64,000 nucleotides of DNA, from positions 62,001-126,000 of the forward strand of contig NW_026570284.1 in the NCBI RefSeq assembly GCF_019649055.1, read 5' to 3'. Source of the DNA: Paramacrobiotus metropolitanus (Eukaryota > Tardigrada > Eutardigrada > Parachela > Macrobiotidae). Made by a program: the position numbers and the translations under genes. The stretch's first letter is position 1. Each line of letters opens with the position of its first letter. Below are positions 1 to 10,183 of this stretch, in pieces. The notes beneath the pieces are model-generated. The model made no database searches and was not told the DNA's origin. It worked only from the letters and a program-made list of their open reading frames with translations.

Positions 1-237
1 GTATGTACCGGTAGTATAAACTCCTTGACAGAAAAGAGCTTATGGATTACAGCATTCGTAGTGCAATGGTTGTGTGATAGGAATCTGAGGTGGTACTCAT
101 TAGTATTAAGGCACCATTTTCCTTTGCGTGAATTGTTATGTGCCTAATACCGTTACTGTTATGTACCCTTGATCGATTACTTTTTTCGCTTTTAAGGATA
201 TTAGCTGTGGTTACATTTTTTGAAAAGCAATTATTAC

Positions 238-1244
238 CTGTTATGCTACACAGGAGCCGCAGATTGGGTGAATCACTGGTACACTGGTTCACCATGCCCT
301 TTCCAGCAGCACGAGGAAGGGGGATTGTTAGCATTATCGGCTTGTGAAATTTACGACGGCGTGGCTCGACCGTGACGATGGGGCTGACGGCGATGCGGTT
401 GCCCAGTACGCGACACTAGATCTAGCGGAACGACATGGGCCTGCATGAATAAAAACACATAACGCAACACTGTTATCTTTGTTAATTAATACATTCTTCA
501 TTTACCTGCACTCCGACTTTAATCTTCTTTGTCAAAGCGCCTTCCGGGAAGAGCGCCTGCACTTTGTTTTCGACGGTGGACACGATAACCCCACCATCGG
601 GACCGACAGTATGGACTTCCTGTTTGATGCGGGAAATGATCGCAAAGTACAGCGGAAAGTCCGTTGTGAGAATGCGCACGATGCGGTTGGTCTGCAGGTC
701 TTCTATTGCGCGCAGTTCTGCAAAATAAATTAAATTCTTATACACTGGTGCTTATATGATTCCCATGCCGGTAACGTTTACGTACCATTAGGATCAAAGC
801 TTTCCCTGAGAACTTTCTGCACCGCTTCTTCGGTAGCTTCCAGAGTGTGCTCGCGCCAGGTTTGTCCGTTCTCACTTCGTAATATGGTGATTTCATGCTC
901 TCCATCTCGAAGCGATGCAAAATGTGGAATTTCAACAATCACGGGTCTGTTCAAAAAATTATGCTTAATTAAAAAAACATAACTACTAAAATGTATAATG
1001 TCATTATCCAAAATTTACTTCCTTAACTTCCTGGTTGGCCTTACCCCAAAAATTTCGCTGACGACGGGCCCATCTCCAGAATTCGGCAGACCAGTCCTTC
1101 CCCTTCCATCAGCGGCGGTGGATTGGCCACTTTGTCTTTGGTCAGATATTTGCAGGTGATGCGCATGGGGCATGGCGCTTTCCGCGGCGGAATGATGACG
1201 CGAATTCCCGAGTGCCGGCACCCGCGCATATAGTTGGTCACGCT
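238..1244 (-). CDS. Ankyrin, ZU5 (spectrin-binding) domain exons, partial
   Basis: Four exons on the minus strand encode the ZU5 region of an ankyrin, the adaptor that links membrane proteins to the spectrin cytoskeleton. Model exons are 1045-1244, 786-946, 506-717 and 238-415, all with GT-AG borders and matching phases. Readable hallmarks are [74 protein letters not shown] and [20 protein letters not shown], in canonical ankyrin order. The last visible exon ends at LRLLCSIT, so the rest of ZU5, UPA and any death domain lie beyond position 1. The upstream acceptor near 1245 is weak, with little polypyrimidine. The expected preceding ankyrin repeats are not adjacent: the nearest repeats lie at 7-8.4 kb, behind a PDZ gene. 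The ZU5 identity is certain; which exons precede it is not. Confidence 0.9.
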
Positions 1245-1573
1245 CTTCATATTACGATATTTCTTATTTCATGTTTTTTTTTATTTCGATATGGTAACTT
1301 TTAACAAAATTAATATGCTGCTGTACTACAGAACGGCATCATACTTTTTCATGTACTGTCAGCGCAGATTTTCGTACGAGTATAATAATTATGTCTACTG
1401 CAGGTTGCAAATAAAAGCTCACAGAAATCAAAATTTTTTTAAACTCGTACTTTGGTTTCGCTACAATTCTTACAAAAACAACTGCGTTACTTCATATTTA
1501 TTTGTTAGGCACACGTAAAACGCAGTGTTAAACAAAGTATCGCAAAGGCGAGAAATCATGAATGGGAACTCAC

Positions 1574-1996
1574 CACAATTTCTCTCAAAGCATCGTCAGT
1601 TTCCGCCACATTGGTCGGCGGAAGTGCGTCCGATTGACCGTGCTTCTATAGAATTAGAATCCCATTATCAGCAAGTAAAAAACACGAACTTATTCCGATC
1701 ACACTTACCACGCAAAGAGCCCACCATTGAGTCAATTCATAACTAATCGTAACGAGACTGCCACAAAGAACTATCAGCAAGGAAACGTACGAGTTCCAGC
1801 GCCTGGTCGAAGTTTCTACAAAGGCAAGTAATGATTCAAAAAGTCTTTCGTGATGGGAAATAGTTCGTGATCTATTTCCGGATAGCAACGGAACCGATCC
1901 CGTGGCCTACCAGCATCGACAGCATAAACCTCCAGTATTCTTGTGATGATAGCTAGTTAGGCTAGTGATGGCAGTTAAGACCCAGTGCACGGCCAT
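1574..1996 (-). pseudogene. Degenerate copy of membrane-anchor + linker exons of the PDZ module
   Basis: This matches the first part of the module at 9.65-10.18 kb. A start-like ATG at 1996 begins MAVHWVLTAIT, paralleling MADWFLTAIS at 10183. The reading frame then shifts at least twice before the conserved segment with WNSYVSLLIVLCGSLV (compare WNSSVSLIGCLCGFFV). The following linker exon, 1574-1645, is intact. It has an AG acceptor, a GTGAGT donor, phase 0 on both sides, and LPPTNVAETDDALREIV, similar to [17 protein letters not shown] at 6.8 kb. Because the linker is phase 0 it could splice to the ZU5 exon at 1244. The broken first exon argues for a decayed duplicate. Confidence 0.6.
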
Positions 1997-2850
1997 CCCT
2001 TATTATTAGCAAACAACCCCGTAAAGTTCTGTCCTCGTAGTGTTATGGAGAAGCTACCATTTTGCCGTTAACAAAATGAAAACCAATGATCAAACAATAC
2101 TTCAAAACTAAACCAAACAAAATGCTACGACAGTGATCAGAAAAACCTAACCAAAAAAAGTGCTTCGTTACTGGCATTTACTGATCTGCCCATGGACCAT
2201 GGCTAACTCGACAAGTCTACTACAGTCTGTATATGCGCGGTCTGCGCTGTACGTTCACGTAATGGTACGTACTGCACAATACGTACTGCGTTACGCAACG
2301 AATTGAAATGGACAACAAGCGGTCACTGTCTTTTCAATGAAGATGAAAATTATTCCTGGAGATATGACAGTGATGATTAACTGAAAATTTAAATGTCATT
2401 ATTATAATGTTCTGCTTTAGAGAGCCGAACGCCCCATTAAAGCTACCCGACGAGCGACGAATGCGCCATCGTAGAAAAGGCGACGGAATCGTAAAGAAGT
2501 CAGCTGTTAAGTGAAATGGATTGTGTGGACAGTACCGGCAAAATTAATAAGTATTAAAAGTATTAAAAATTAATAAGTACCGGCAAAATTAATAAGTGAG
2601 TAAGTACTTTTTCCAATAAAATGTAGCAAATTACGGAACTCTGTAGTATTCTGTACTCACGCTTTACAATTAGCTCAAGAATGCAGCATTAATGCTGCAT
2701 AAATATTTATCGAACCGAACTAAAGCGGCAGTAGTTAAACCCATTGTCTTCACCTATCGACCATAATTACTGCATTACGGTATAGCATATCCATACTTCG
2801 AATAGTCGTAGTTTTACAGTGATCATTGATGTCGCCATAAACAGTCACAC
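1997..2850. other. Non-coding; duplicated 5' flank of the PDZ module
   Basis: No coding exon is seen. About 2190-2320 resembles 10520-10640: both share GGACCATGGCTA, followed by GTACGT-rich sequence and a CGAAT(T/C)GAAATG block. The duplication therefore included the upstream flank as well as the exons. A short repeat containing TACCGGCAAAATTAATAAG occurs twice at 2535-2596. Confidence 0.5.
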
Positions 2851-3204
2851 CTTATCATTTACCGACAAAATTCGATGTCTCACAGCCAGTTTTTCCTCTA
2901 AATTTCATCCTGGCTTCAGTCCCCTAATTAAAAACCATTTGTCACTGACACGAATGTGGAAAAAGCCAAACACACTGCCCACTCGTGCGATCTCTACAAA
3001 GCGTCGATGGATGTGGCTTAGTGAGAGTTCCTTTGTTTCTAGTTTTTTGCAAACCGGGTTAGCGTACGCTTCGAACGTATGCGGTGGTAGAACGCAGTTT
3101 CATTGATAAAAGACTCGAAGTGTTATCACCCCAAAGGAGAAAATTCATGATTTTGCTCAAAATATGTGGGAATGACAACCTACCATAATTTTTTCCAAAA
3201 GGAT
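2851..3204 (-). pseudogene. Degenerate third copy of the PDZ exon
   Basis: The minus strand encodes a recognisable first half of the PDZ domain, with RRFVEIARVGSVFGFFHI, VSDKWFLI and LSVNDK. It aligns with the copies at 6477-6692 and 9358-9574. A TGA stop interrupts it right after GLKPG, where the intact copy has GRDLENK. The acceptor that reads CTAG in the other two copies is missing here (CTACCACCG instead). A donor (AAG|GTGTGA) survives at 2851. A fragment of the preceding linker exon, with the motif that reads GKI, remains near 3181-3204 and then loses similarity. No second PDZ half (the DITNW exon) was found downstream. Confidence 0.7.
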
Positions 3205-3531
3205 TTGGATTACAAGTACAATTAAACATTCTCTTTTTTACGAAAGTGTGAATAAAAACAAAATATCTTCGCATTTTCAATTTGTAGTGGCTTCCTAGTC
3301 GAAGTTCGAATCATTAGGCAGCCGACCGTTAAGAAGAAATGTACAAAACAGCATCATGGCAAAACAACATCATGTAATAATGAAAACTGCGCGAGGCAAC
3401 TCCACGTCAATACACGGTCACTCACACGCTAAAATTTCTGTACACTGAACGCGTAAATTTGTGCATAATTATTTTTGGTAAAACACTGACAGAAGTAAAG
3501 GGACAAGAACCGCTTTAATACTGAAAAAATA
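3205..3531. other. Non-coding spacer
   Basis: AT-rich sequence between the PDZ remnant and the 3' end of the unrecognised gene. No exon, RNA gene or clear repeat is seen. Confidence 0.5.
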
Positions 3532-4689
3532 TTAAGTATTAGGGAAGCCACAGCAGTTTACTCCCCAAAACTGAATACCGCTTACGCCACTGGGCAAGGT
3601 AGCAGTAGCAAATGGCGCTGGTAACTTATCCCGAGCGGTTTTTCGTCCATCCAAGAAGATCATCCGACATTTCTCAAGCGACACATGATCCTGGATGATA
3701 ACTTCAAATGCGCCCGCATTCACTTCCGTGTCACTTTTATTTCCCACATTCCACTTCAGCATACCATATGTCGCGTCCACGGTGAGGGAAGTGTCAGCAG
3801 TGATAATATCGAAGGCCAACGGCAACGCTGCTCGGTAAGGATTACCACCATACTCAACAAATTCCACATAATACGGGCTGTCGTCATCACCGCCCGTCCG
3901 ACCAAAACGAATTTTTCCCGGAGTAATATTCTGCATTAACGTAACGACCATGATTAGTTTTTAAATTTTAATAAATCAAAACTTTGCAAATTTTTTGCGG
4001 TAAGTGATACAGAAATCGCATCAGTGATATGATTAGGATTAGAACTTTCACGCATTTTTGAAATCAAAACGACCAAAGTACAGTACAAATACATACTCAC
4101 GTTCCAACTTTTGCTTTTCCGACTGCATAAGGTCGCTTGGCATTCGAAAATTGGAGCTCGCCAGGCTTCCCCGCCTCCATGACGCTTGATGCGTGAAGCA
4201 GTTACGTACCGTTGAACGCTTTTGGGTAAATTATCGAACTCTACAAACCAATGACTATGCAGTACTCCTATAACATATTAATTTTACACACATCAAAACT
4301 ATCTTTAATTAACCTACGAATATGTAGAAGTAGCATAATACGTAAGCATAAGCCCATTAACCATGATTCTTCTTTCTAATAATTTCTGATCGCCCATATT
4401 TCTAGAGTAAAGCATCGCACTGAAGTTAGCAAGGTACCTGAAATGTTTATCGAGTCTGTCAGCGATACCAAAACCGTCTCGAAGTCCAACTGTGGGAGCG
4501 TGTCGGCAGCAATCAGATCATGCAAACCAGTCTGGGTCTTCAGTCGCCGGAAGTCGACTTCTGCGTCACGGTACGGTAAATACGCTACAGCATCTACAAC
4601 GCCTTGACTGCTATAGATCACTCCAAACTGCTTGTACATTTTATCGCCAATGTGATGGCGGCGAGGTGGAGAACAGTTTTCCCTCTTCG
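3532..4689 (-). CDS. Unrecognised three-exon gene
   Basis: I do not recognise this family. Three minus-strand exons join in phase: 4438-4689 (donor CAG|GTACCT), 4101-4264 (acceptor GGAG, donor AAC|GTGAGT) and 3532-3930 (acceptor TGCAG, ending in a stop). From the first ATG at 4639 the product is about 254 residues. The reading frame is also open upstream to an acceptor at 4689 (CSPPRRHH...), so an additional 5' exon is possible. Visible segments are FGVIYSSQGVVDAVAYLPY, WFVEFDNLPKSVQRYV, GKIRFGRTGGDDD and a C-terminus with GVNCCGFPNT. The last exon alternates beta-type hydrophobic residues and has no transmembrane span. It sits in the same orientation as the ankyrin/PDZ exons. A secreted or cytosolic beta-rich protein is only a guess. 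Confidence 0.55.
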
Positions 4690-4743
4690 CTGTAGTACAA
4701 AAAGATTAAAGGAATTAGTGGATCGGAGAAAAAATATAAGATT

Positions 4744-7700
4744 TCACCGTTTGCCAAAGTACATATTCAAAAATTTTTGTAATGCCGACAAAACAGCAAA
4801 CGTACGAGTACATAGCTGTTCCATCGCGGACTGCAACTGGGCGGCCAAATCAGGAGCTTTAAATGCGCCTCGCTCTCTCGCGTTTGAACATAATTTGTTC
4901 CATTCTTCCTTCCAACCAGGGCCCAGCATTTGCTTGAGAAATTCGGCAGTGTCGACGGGAGCTGCGTTGCTCCGAGTTTTCTTTTCAACATTTGTAAAAC
5001 CGACACCAAGCGTCTTCACAGCTTTACTGGTTTTCGGTGGTCCCAGCGCGTCAAATTTTTCTTTATCATCGTCACTTTCACAGTCACTGCTGCATGCAAT
5101 TTGATCCTTCGAGTAGCTATCAATCACTGAACATCGCTCTGTCTCAGCCGGGTTTTCTGTGTTTGGAGTGCCTGTCGTTGAAACCTGTTTCTCCACCGGC
5201 TCACTGGCATCTGGCGGTGCCGCAGAGTTATATTCTGCCGACACAATGACACTTTTCCGGCTTGTCTCAGCCAGCTTATCAGTGTCCGTGTTCGGGATGT
5301 CCGTCGTTTCAACACTTTTCCCCACCGGATCACTGGCTTTCGGTGGTGCCGAAGTCTCGCATTCTGTGGCTACACTGCCACTTGTTGGCTCTGAGACCAC
5401 AGTTACACCGATACGAGATTCCCTTCCTGCCTCCACTTCCGATTGAACAGATAGACGAATAACCAGTGGGATTCGTATTTCAATCGGTGCATTTTGTAAC
5501 ACAGATGCCTTGGGAACAGCAATCTGTGAGTACGCGGTATTCTCCAGACACGGACGGTTTGGAACCGACGATGCTGCGGCCGCGGATGGGGGAGTTGCCG
5601 AAGAAACTGAAGAGCTCGTGGGTGGTACAATCCTTTCGGGGACGCACTGCGAACCAGAAATTTCCTGTTCCCGCTTCGTTAGTAATGCAGACTGGGCAAC
5701 TGCGGAGGAAATTAACGGGTCCGTGGAGATGGCAGTTTGAACGGATGCTAAGGATACGGATGCCGTTGGAATCGCGGCCGGTGAAACGACATTTGGGGGA
5801 CAGGAAACGGCCGATGCCAATGGTAAATTAGCAGACTGGGAAGCATCATTAGCATGCGAAAGTGATTCAAACAAAGTTTGCGCACCTTGACCGGCAACAC
5901 CTTGCAAAGCATGCCCTTCTGGTTTCCTTTCTGCTTTTCTGCTGTTGTAGCGTGGGAGTTGCTTCAGTTTTTGGGCACACTCCTTCAAACGCTCCAGACC
6001 CCAAATACCTTGTAATTTTTCAACCAGACGTTCCTCGTATTCCACAACCAGCGACAACGTAGTCGGTGTCCTAGTGATTTCATCCCGAAAACACTGAACG
6101 TCCCAGTTTGTGATATCCTGCAAAATTATACAGGAAAAAATATCAACACAAATTAAAGTACAAACAAATGTATTGATCTATATCCAGCAGGAGATCGAAG
6201 TCATCCCTGTTTCAGCATTGTTAATACTGCCGATCCTAGATAAGTTAGTACTTAGTACTAAAATATATAAGCAGATATGTTGTTGGACTCCTGAAAGCAT
6301 AATATAAAAGTAAGTTCTTAAACGCCCATTACACATACCGGAAGCGCAGATTTTGGTTCGAGTATTGTTATTTTCAAACTGCAACTTGCAATTCTTGATA
6401 GCTTACTTAAATCGCCCGAGTTTTTCTACTTTTCGCTTGAAGGATTACGGGGTAAATGTCGCGATAAGCAACATACCTTATTATTTACAGATAAAATCCG
6501 ATCCCCCACAGCCAGTTTATTCTCCAAATCTCTTCCTGGCTTCAGTTTACTTATGAAGAACCATTTGTCACTGACACGACTATCGGAGAAGCCAAAATCG
6601 CCGTCCACTCTAGTGATCTCCACGGAGCGTCTATGGGTGTGCGTTCCTTCGCTTTTATTTTGTTTGCACACCGGACAAGCATTAAACGCAAGCTAGGGTA
6701 GAACACAATATCATTAATAAAAGATCCACACTATTAGTACCACAAAGAAAAAACGTATGGTTTTACTGGAAATATGTAAAACCTACCATAATCTTTCCCA
6801 AAGCATCCTTTATTTCATCCACATTGGTTGGGGGAAGCGTGACAGCTTCCGTCCGTTCGTCTGGTCGACGGTTATTCTTCAAAATAAAGAATGGCTAACA
6901 TTCGCAAAAATTGCTAATTGATCGGAAAAATTTGCAAATACTCTGCAAAATAACCGGCATTATGATTGTACAACGTAAGTATTACCTCTGATATGACATC
7001 GGCGTTTATGGGCAATACAGGCGCTTTCACATCTTCCTTCTTTGCAGCGATGTGGAGCGCTGGCAAGCGGACCTTGCCGTTTTCCAGGAGGATACTAACT
7101 ATCTCATCATGGCCCTGTTGAGAGGCCACTGACAAGGGCGTACAACCTTCTTCGGTGGATAGGCTCGGGTTAGCGTCCTTTTCGAGCAGGTGATTAACAA
7201 TATCGCGGTGGTTCTCCTGTGCAGGCAAAATTCACAATTCACACCACTATATATTTTCTAACCGGCAAACGGCATAAGAGTGCAGAAGTACAACATACTG
7301 AACTCCACAAACATCCTCTAATGTATTCCACGTCCCATACCTGTGCGGCCATATAAAGAGGTGTAAAACCGATCAGTGATTGCACGTTGACGGCGGCACC
7401 ATGTTCGATCAGAATACGAACAATCTCGTATTGTCCAGCCAAGCATGCAATATGCAGCGCGGTATTCCCCTTCTACAAAACATTACCACAAATGATACCA
7501 GCGTTTTATTACTTGAAACATAATACTAGTATTTTGTCTAATTTTAAATTATTTTACGACGCCTACTACATTTATATATTGTGTTGATGTACGTACTCTC
7601 TTCTCCACTTCAGGTTTTATTGTCAATATATACTGTAAGGTGCCAAGTTGACTCGACAATACAGTACAGTACTTCGTATACCAGACGAGTGTCTCTCACA

Positions 7701-8399
7701 AACATACATTCAAATGAAAAATCTGTCCCTATTCAGCACGTTAATTCTTTTATTGATTAAATACTTATTCCTTTTGCATTAAATAAATACTCATTTTTGG
7801 CTGGCTTGAAAAAATTTTCTGAGTATGATTATGTGCAGACTGCTACGCAATTTCACGATGAAAAATTCCAGATAAAAATGTTAAATAATTAGGTATTATA
7901 CAAACAACGAAGTGGCACATAAACAAAGTTTTGGCGCGAGTATATCAACATTACCCCCGTGGAATAGTGCGGCATATACTGGCGCAGTATTTTCAAATCG
8001 AATACTTCATCTACTCTGTACACTGGTGGGGAGACCGGAAGCAACTTACTCTAGTAGCTGCATCAACGGAGGCACCGTGCTTCAGCAGGAGTCTGACAAG
8101 CTCGACATGACGTTCTTTTGATGCAAGATGAAGCGCATTGAGACCATTCTACAAATACCGTGTGGATTGATCAGCAAGAGTTTCATCATCACGACTCTAC
8201 GAGCAATGGCATCATGCGCCCATCTCCGTAACGTGTATATACGGACGAACATAGGAGAGCATGGGCAACGCATATACTGTGCTCGTATCATTCTTACAGC
8301 GTTGGTGGCGTTGATATCGGCACCCTGCCGTAGATATTCTTGCACCTTCTTCATATTGCCGGCACGGGCTTCCCAAAGAAAACCAGCATTCCTTTCCGT
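4744..8399 (-). CDS. Ankyrin-repeat / PDZ domain protein
   Basis: Seven exons, every junction in phase 0: 8298-8399, 8050-8148, 7341-7472, 6986-7216 (ankyrin repeats), 6787-6876 (linker), 6477-6692 and 4744-6117 (PDZ and tail). Together they encode about 747 residues. The first 180 or so are clearly the first repeats of canonical ankyrin: [64 protein letters not shown] and [16 protein letters not shown]. Next come a linker with [16 protein letters not shown], a CPVC pair, and a PDZ domain (about residues 240-320) split over two exons, with [19 protein letters not shown] and FRDEI. The tail is rich in Ser, Pro, Thr and Val and ends in a helical segment. Known PDZ domains bind C-terminal peptides and ankyrin repeats bind membrane proteins, so a scaffold is likely. 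The true 5' end is unclear: an in-phase exon lies upstream at 8473-8993. Confidence 0.6.
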
Positions 8400-8472
8400 C
8401 TGCCAAAAACACAAAACAATATACTATCAATCAAATTTCACCTGAATCAATCTGGAGTAGGCTTGAATTTAC

Positions 8473-10183
8473 CATTTTGCCATGCTGCTGGAGGAGCACT
8501 GTCGGTGCGCAGGTGACATTCTTCTGAGACTGGCGGTTCGGAATGAAGGGAGGTGCGTCGACATTTGGGAAAACCGCCGAAGAAACCGAGGTACCCATGG
8601 ATGGCACAGCTGGAGCGCATGACGAGGGCACAGGTACCGCTGGAATCGCTGTCTGCAAAGCGGCACGGCGGGACACGCAGCGGTCGGAGTCAAAGATGAA
8701 TCAGCAGTCTGACTAACATCAGTACACTGCGAAAATGATCCGCCCGACGGTGGTGCAACACTGTCGGCAGAAATCTGAGGACCTTGAACGTCCCGTGTTC
8801 GTGCTGCTTTTCTGTTGCAGAGCTGTTCACGAAATTCCAGTAGTCGCTGCGCACATTGTTTCCCACTTTCCTGAGCCCAAATGCGTTCTAATTTCAAAGT
8901 TAGGCATTCCTTGTATTCCACGACTAGCGACAATCTAGACGGTGTGCTGATGATTTCATTCCGAAATGTCTGAGCGTTTAAATTCGTGACATCCTGCAAA
9001 ATTATTTGGAAAAATGCAACAACAACACAAAATACAAACAAGTGTACTACTACTACAGTTGATCAAGCGTCTCACCACTCCATCGTTATTATCATTGTTT
9101 TACTGAGCAAAAAATTACTTATCATTATTAATTTAACCCTATAACATAATAATTATTAAAATGTTTAAATATGTCAATGTCGTATACCACTGCAGAATTA
9201 ATTTTAGTACGCCGGTAGCGCAAATTTTGATATGTATGTTGTTAAATGTTAACTTGCAAATATGTACTGAACATTTTAGTTCGCTAGCTGTAATTTGTTA
9301 AGTCACGCGAGCTGGAGACTGGAAGATCGACGAAGATGTCACGATCTATATTCATACCTTATTATTCACAAACAGAATCCGATCTCCCACAACCAGCAAT
9401 TTCTCCAAGCCTCTTCCTGACTGCAGTTCATTTATGAAGAAACCATTTGCCATTCAGCAGGCAATAAGAGAAGCCAAACACACCGTCCACTCGCGTCATC
9501 ACCACGGAGCGTCGATGGGTGTGGGTTCCTTCGGTTCTGTTTTTGTTGCACACTGGACAAGCATTGAACGTATGCTAGAGCCAAACGCAGATATTAATAA
9601 TCAAGCAGAAAATGCATGATTTCTGCCATGTAGAAACCACAACCTACAATAATTTTTCCCAGAGCTTCTTCGATTTCGTCAACATCGTTCGTGGAAGGCT
9701 TCACAGTGTCCGGTTGACGTTTATTCTATAAAATTGTCAATCAAGTCGGTACCATCGTAGAAAATTGTAAAACGAGCTTACCCCGTACGGCCCGTAGACA
9801 TCGGTCGCGAGCGGTGGAAGCTTCAGTACAGATATGCGCGATGAGCCATTACTCTACAAAACCGTAAATGTGAAATTGTTATCATCAGAAGGAAAATGAG
9901 CGCATACCACGATCCCACATATCCTGAGAAAATCTGTCCAGCTAAAATTAAACCTAACCGCAACGAAGAAACCACAAAGGCATCCTATCAAGGATACGGA
10001 CGAATTCCAGTAGCTGATCAATGGATCTACAAAGGCAAATAAAGATTTTAAGTCTTCTCCGTGATCGTAATCCAGTTCCAGATAACAATGAGAACATCGC
10101 GTCCTACCAGCATCTAATCGGAGGATGTTTGTGACGATAAATGTTACCAGGCAGGAGATGGCAGTTAAAAACCAATCCGCCAT
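8473..10183 (-). pseudogene. Membrane-anchored PDZ module, frameshifted
   Basis: Exons are 9908-10183, 9782-9853, 9648-9725, 9358-9574 and 8473-8993. The first begins MADWFLTAIS at 10183 and has two hydrophobic spans (about residues 4-20 and 60-80), suggesting a membrane anchor. A linker and a PDZ domain with RVDGVFGFS, GDRILFVNNK and DVTNLNAQTFRNEI follow, then a Ser/Pro-rich tail. Compared with the intact copy at 6.5 kb, the first PDZ exon is 217 nt instead of 216. An extra base near 9441 throws it into a TGA. A second shift near 8690 changes frame again, unless a roughly 77-nt intron lies there. The last exon ends ...GKM with a phase-0 donor and can splice directly to the ankyrin-repeat exon at 8399. 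The module may therefore be the decayed 5' part of that gene, or sequencing errors may have created the breaks. Confidence 0.6.

Noticed and set aside
8640-8720. 24-bp intron with GT...AG in the PDZ tail exon
   Set aside because: Too short to be spliced. A frameshift, or a roughly 77-nt intron starting GTACTG, explains the frame change better.
1-10183. One single giant gene running from 10.2 kb through the left edge
   Set aside because: It would have to include at least two frameshifted or stop-containing modules and a terminated tail exon (stop at 4744) in the middle. Separate genes plus decayed duplicates fit better.
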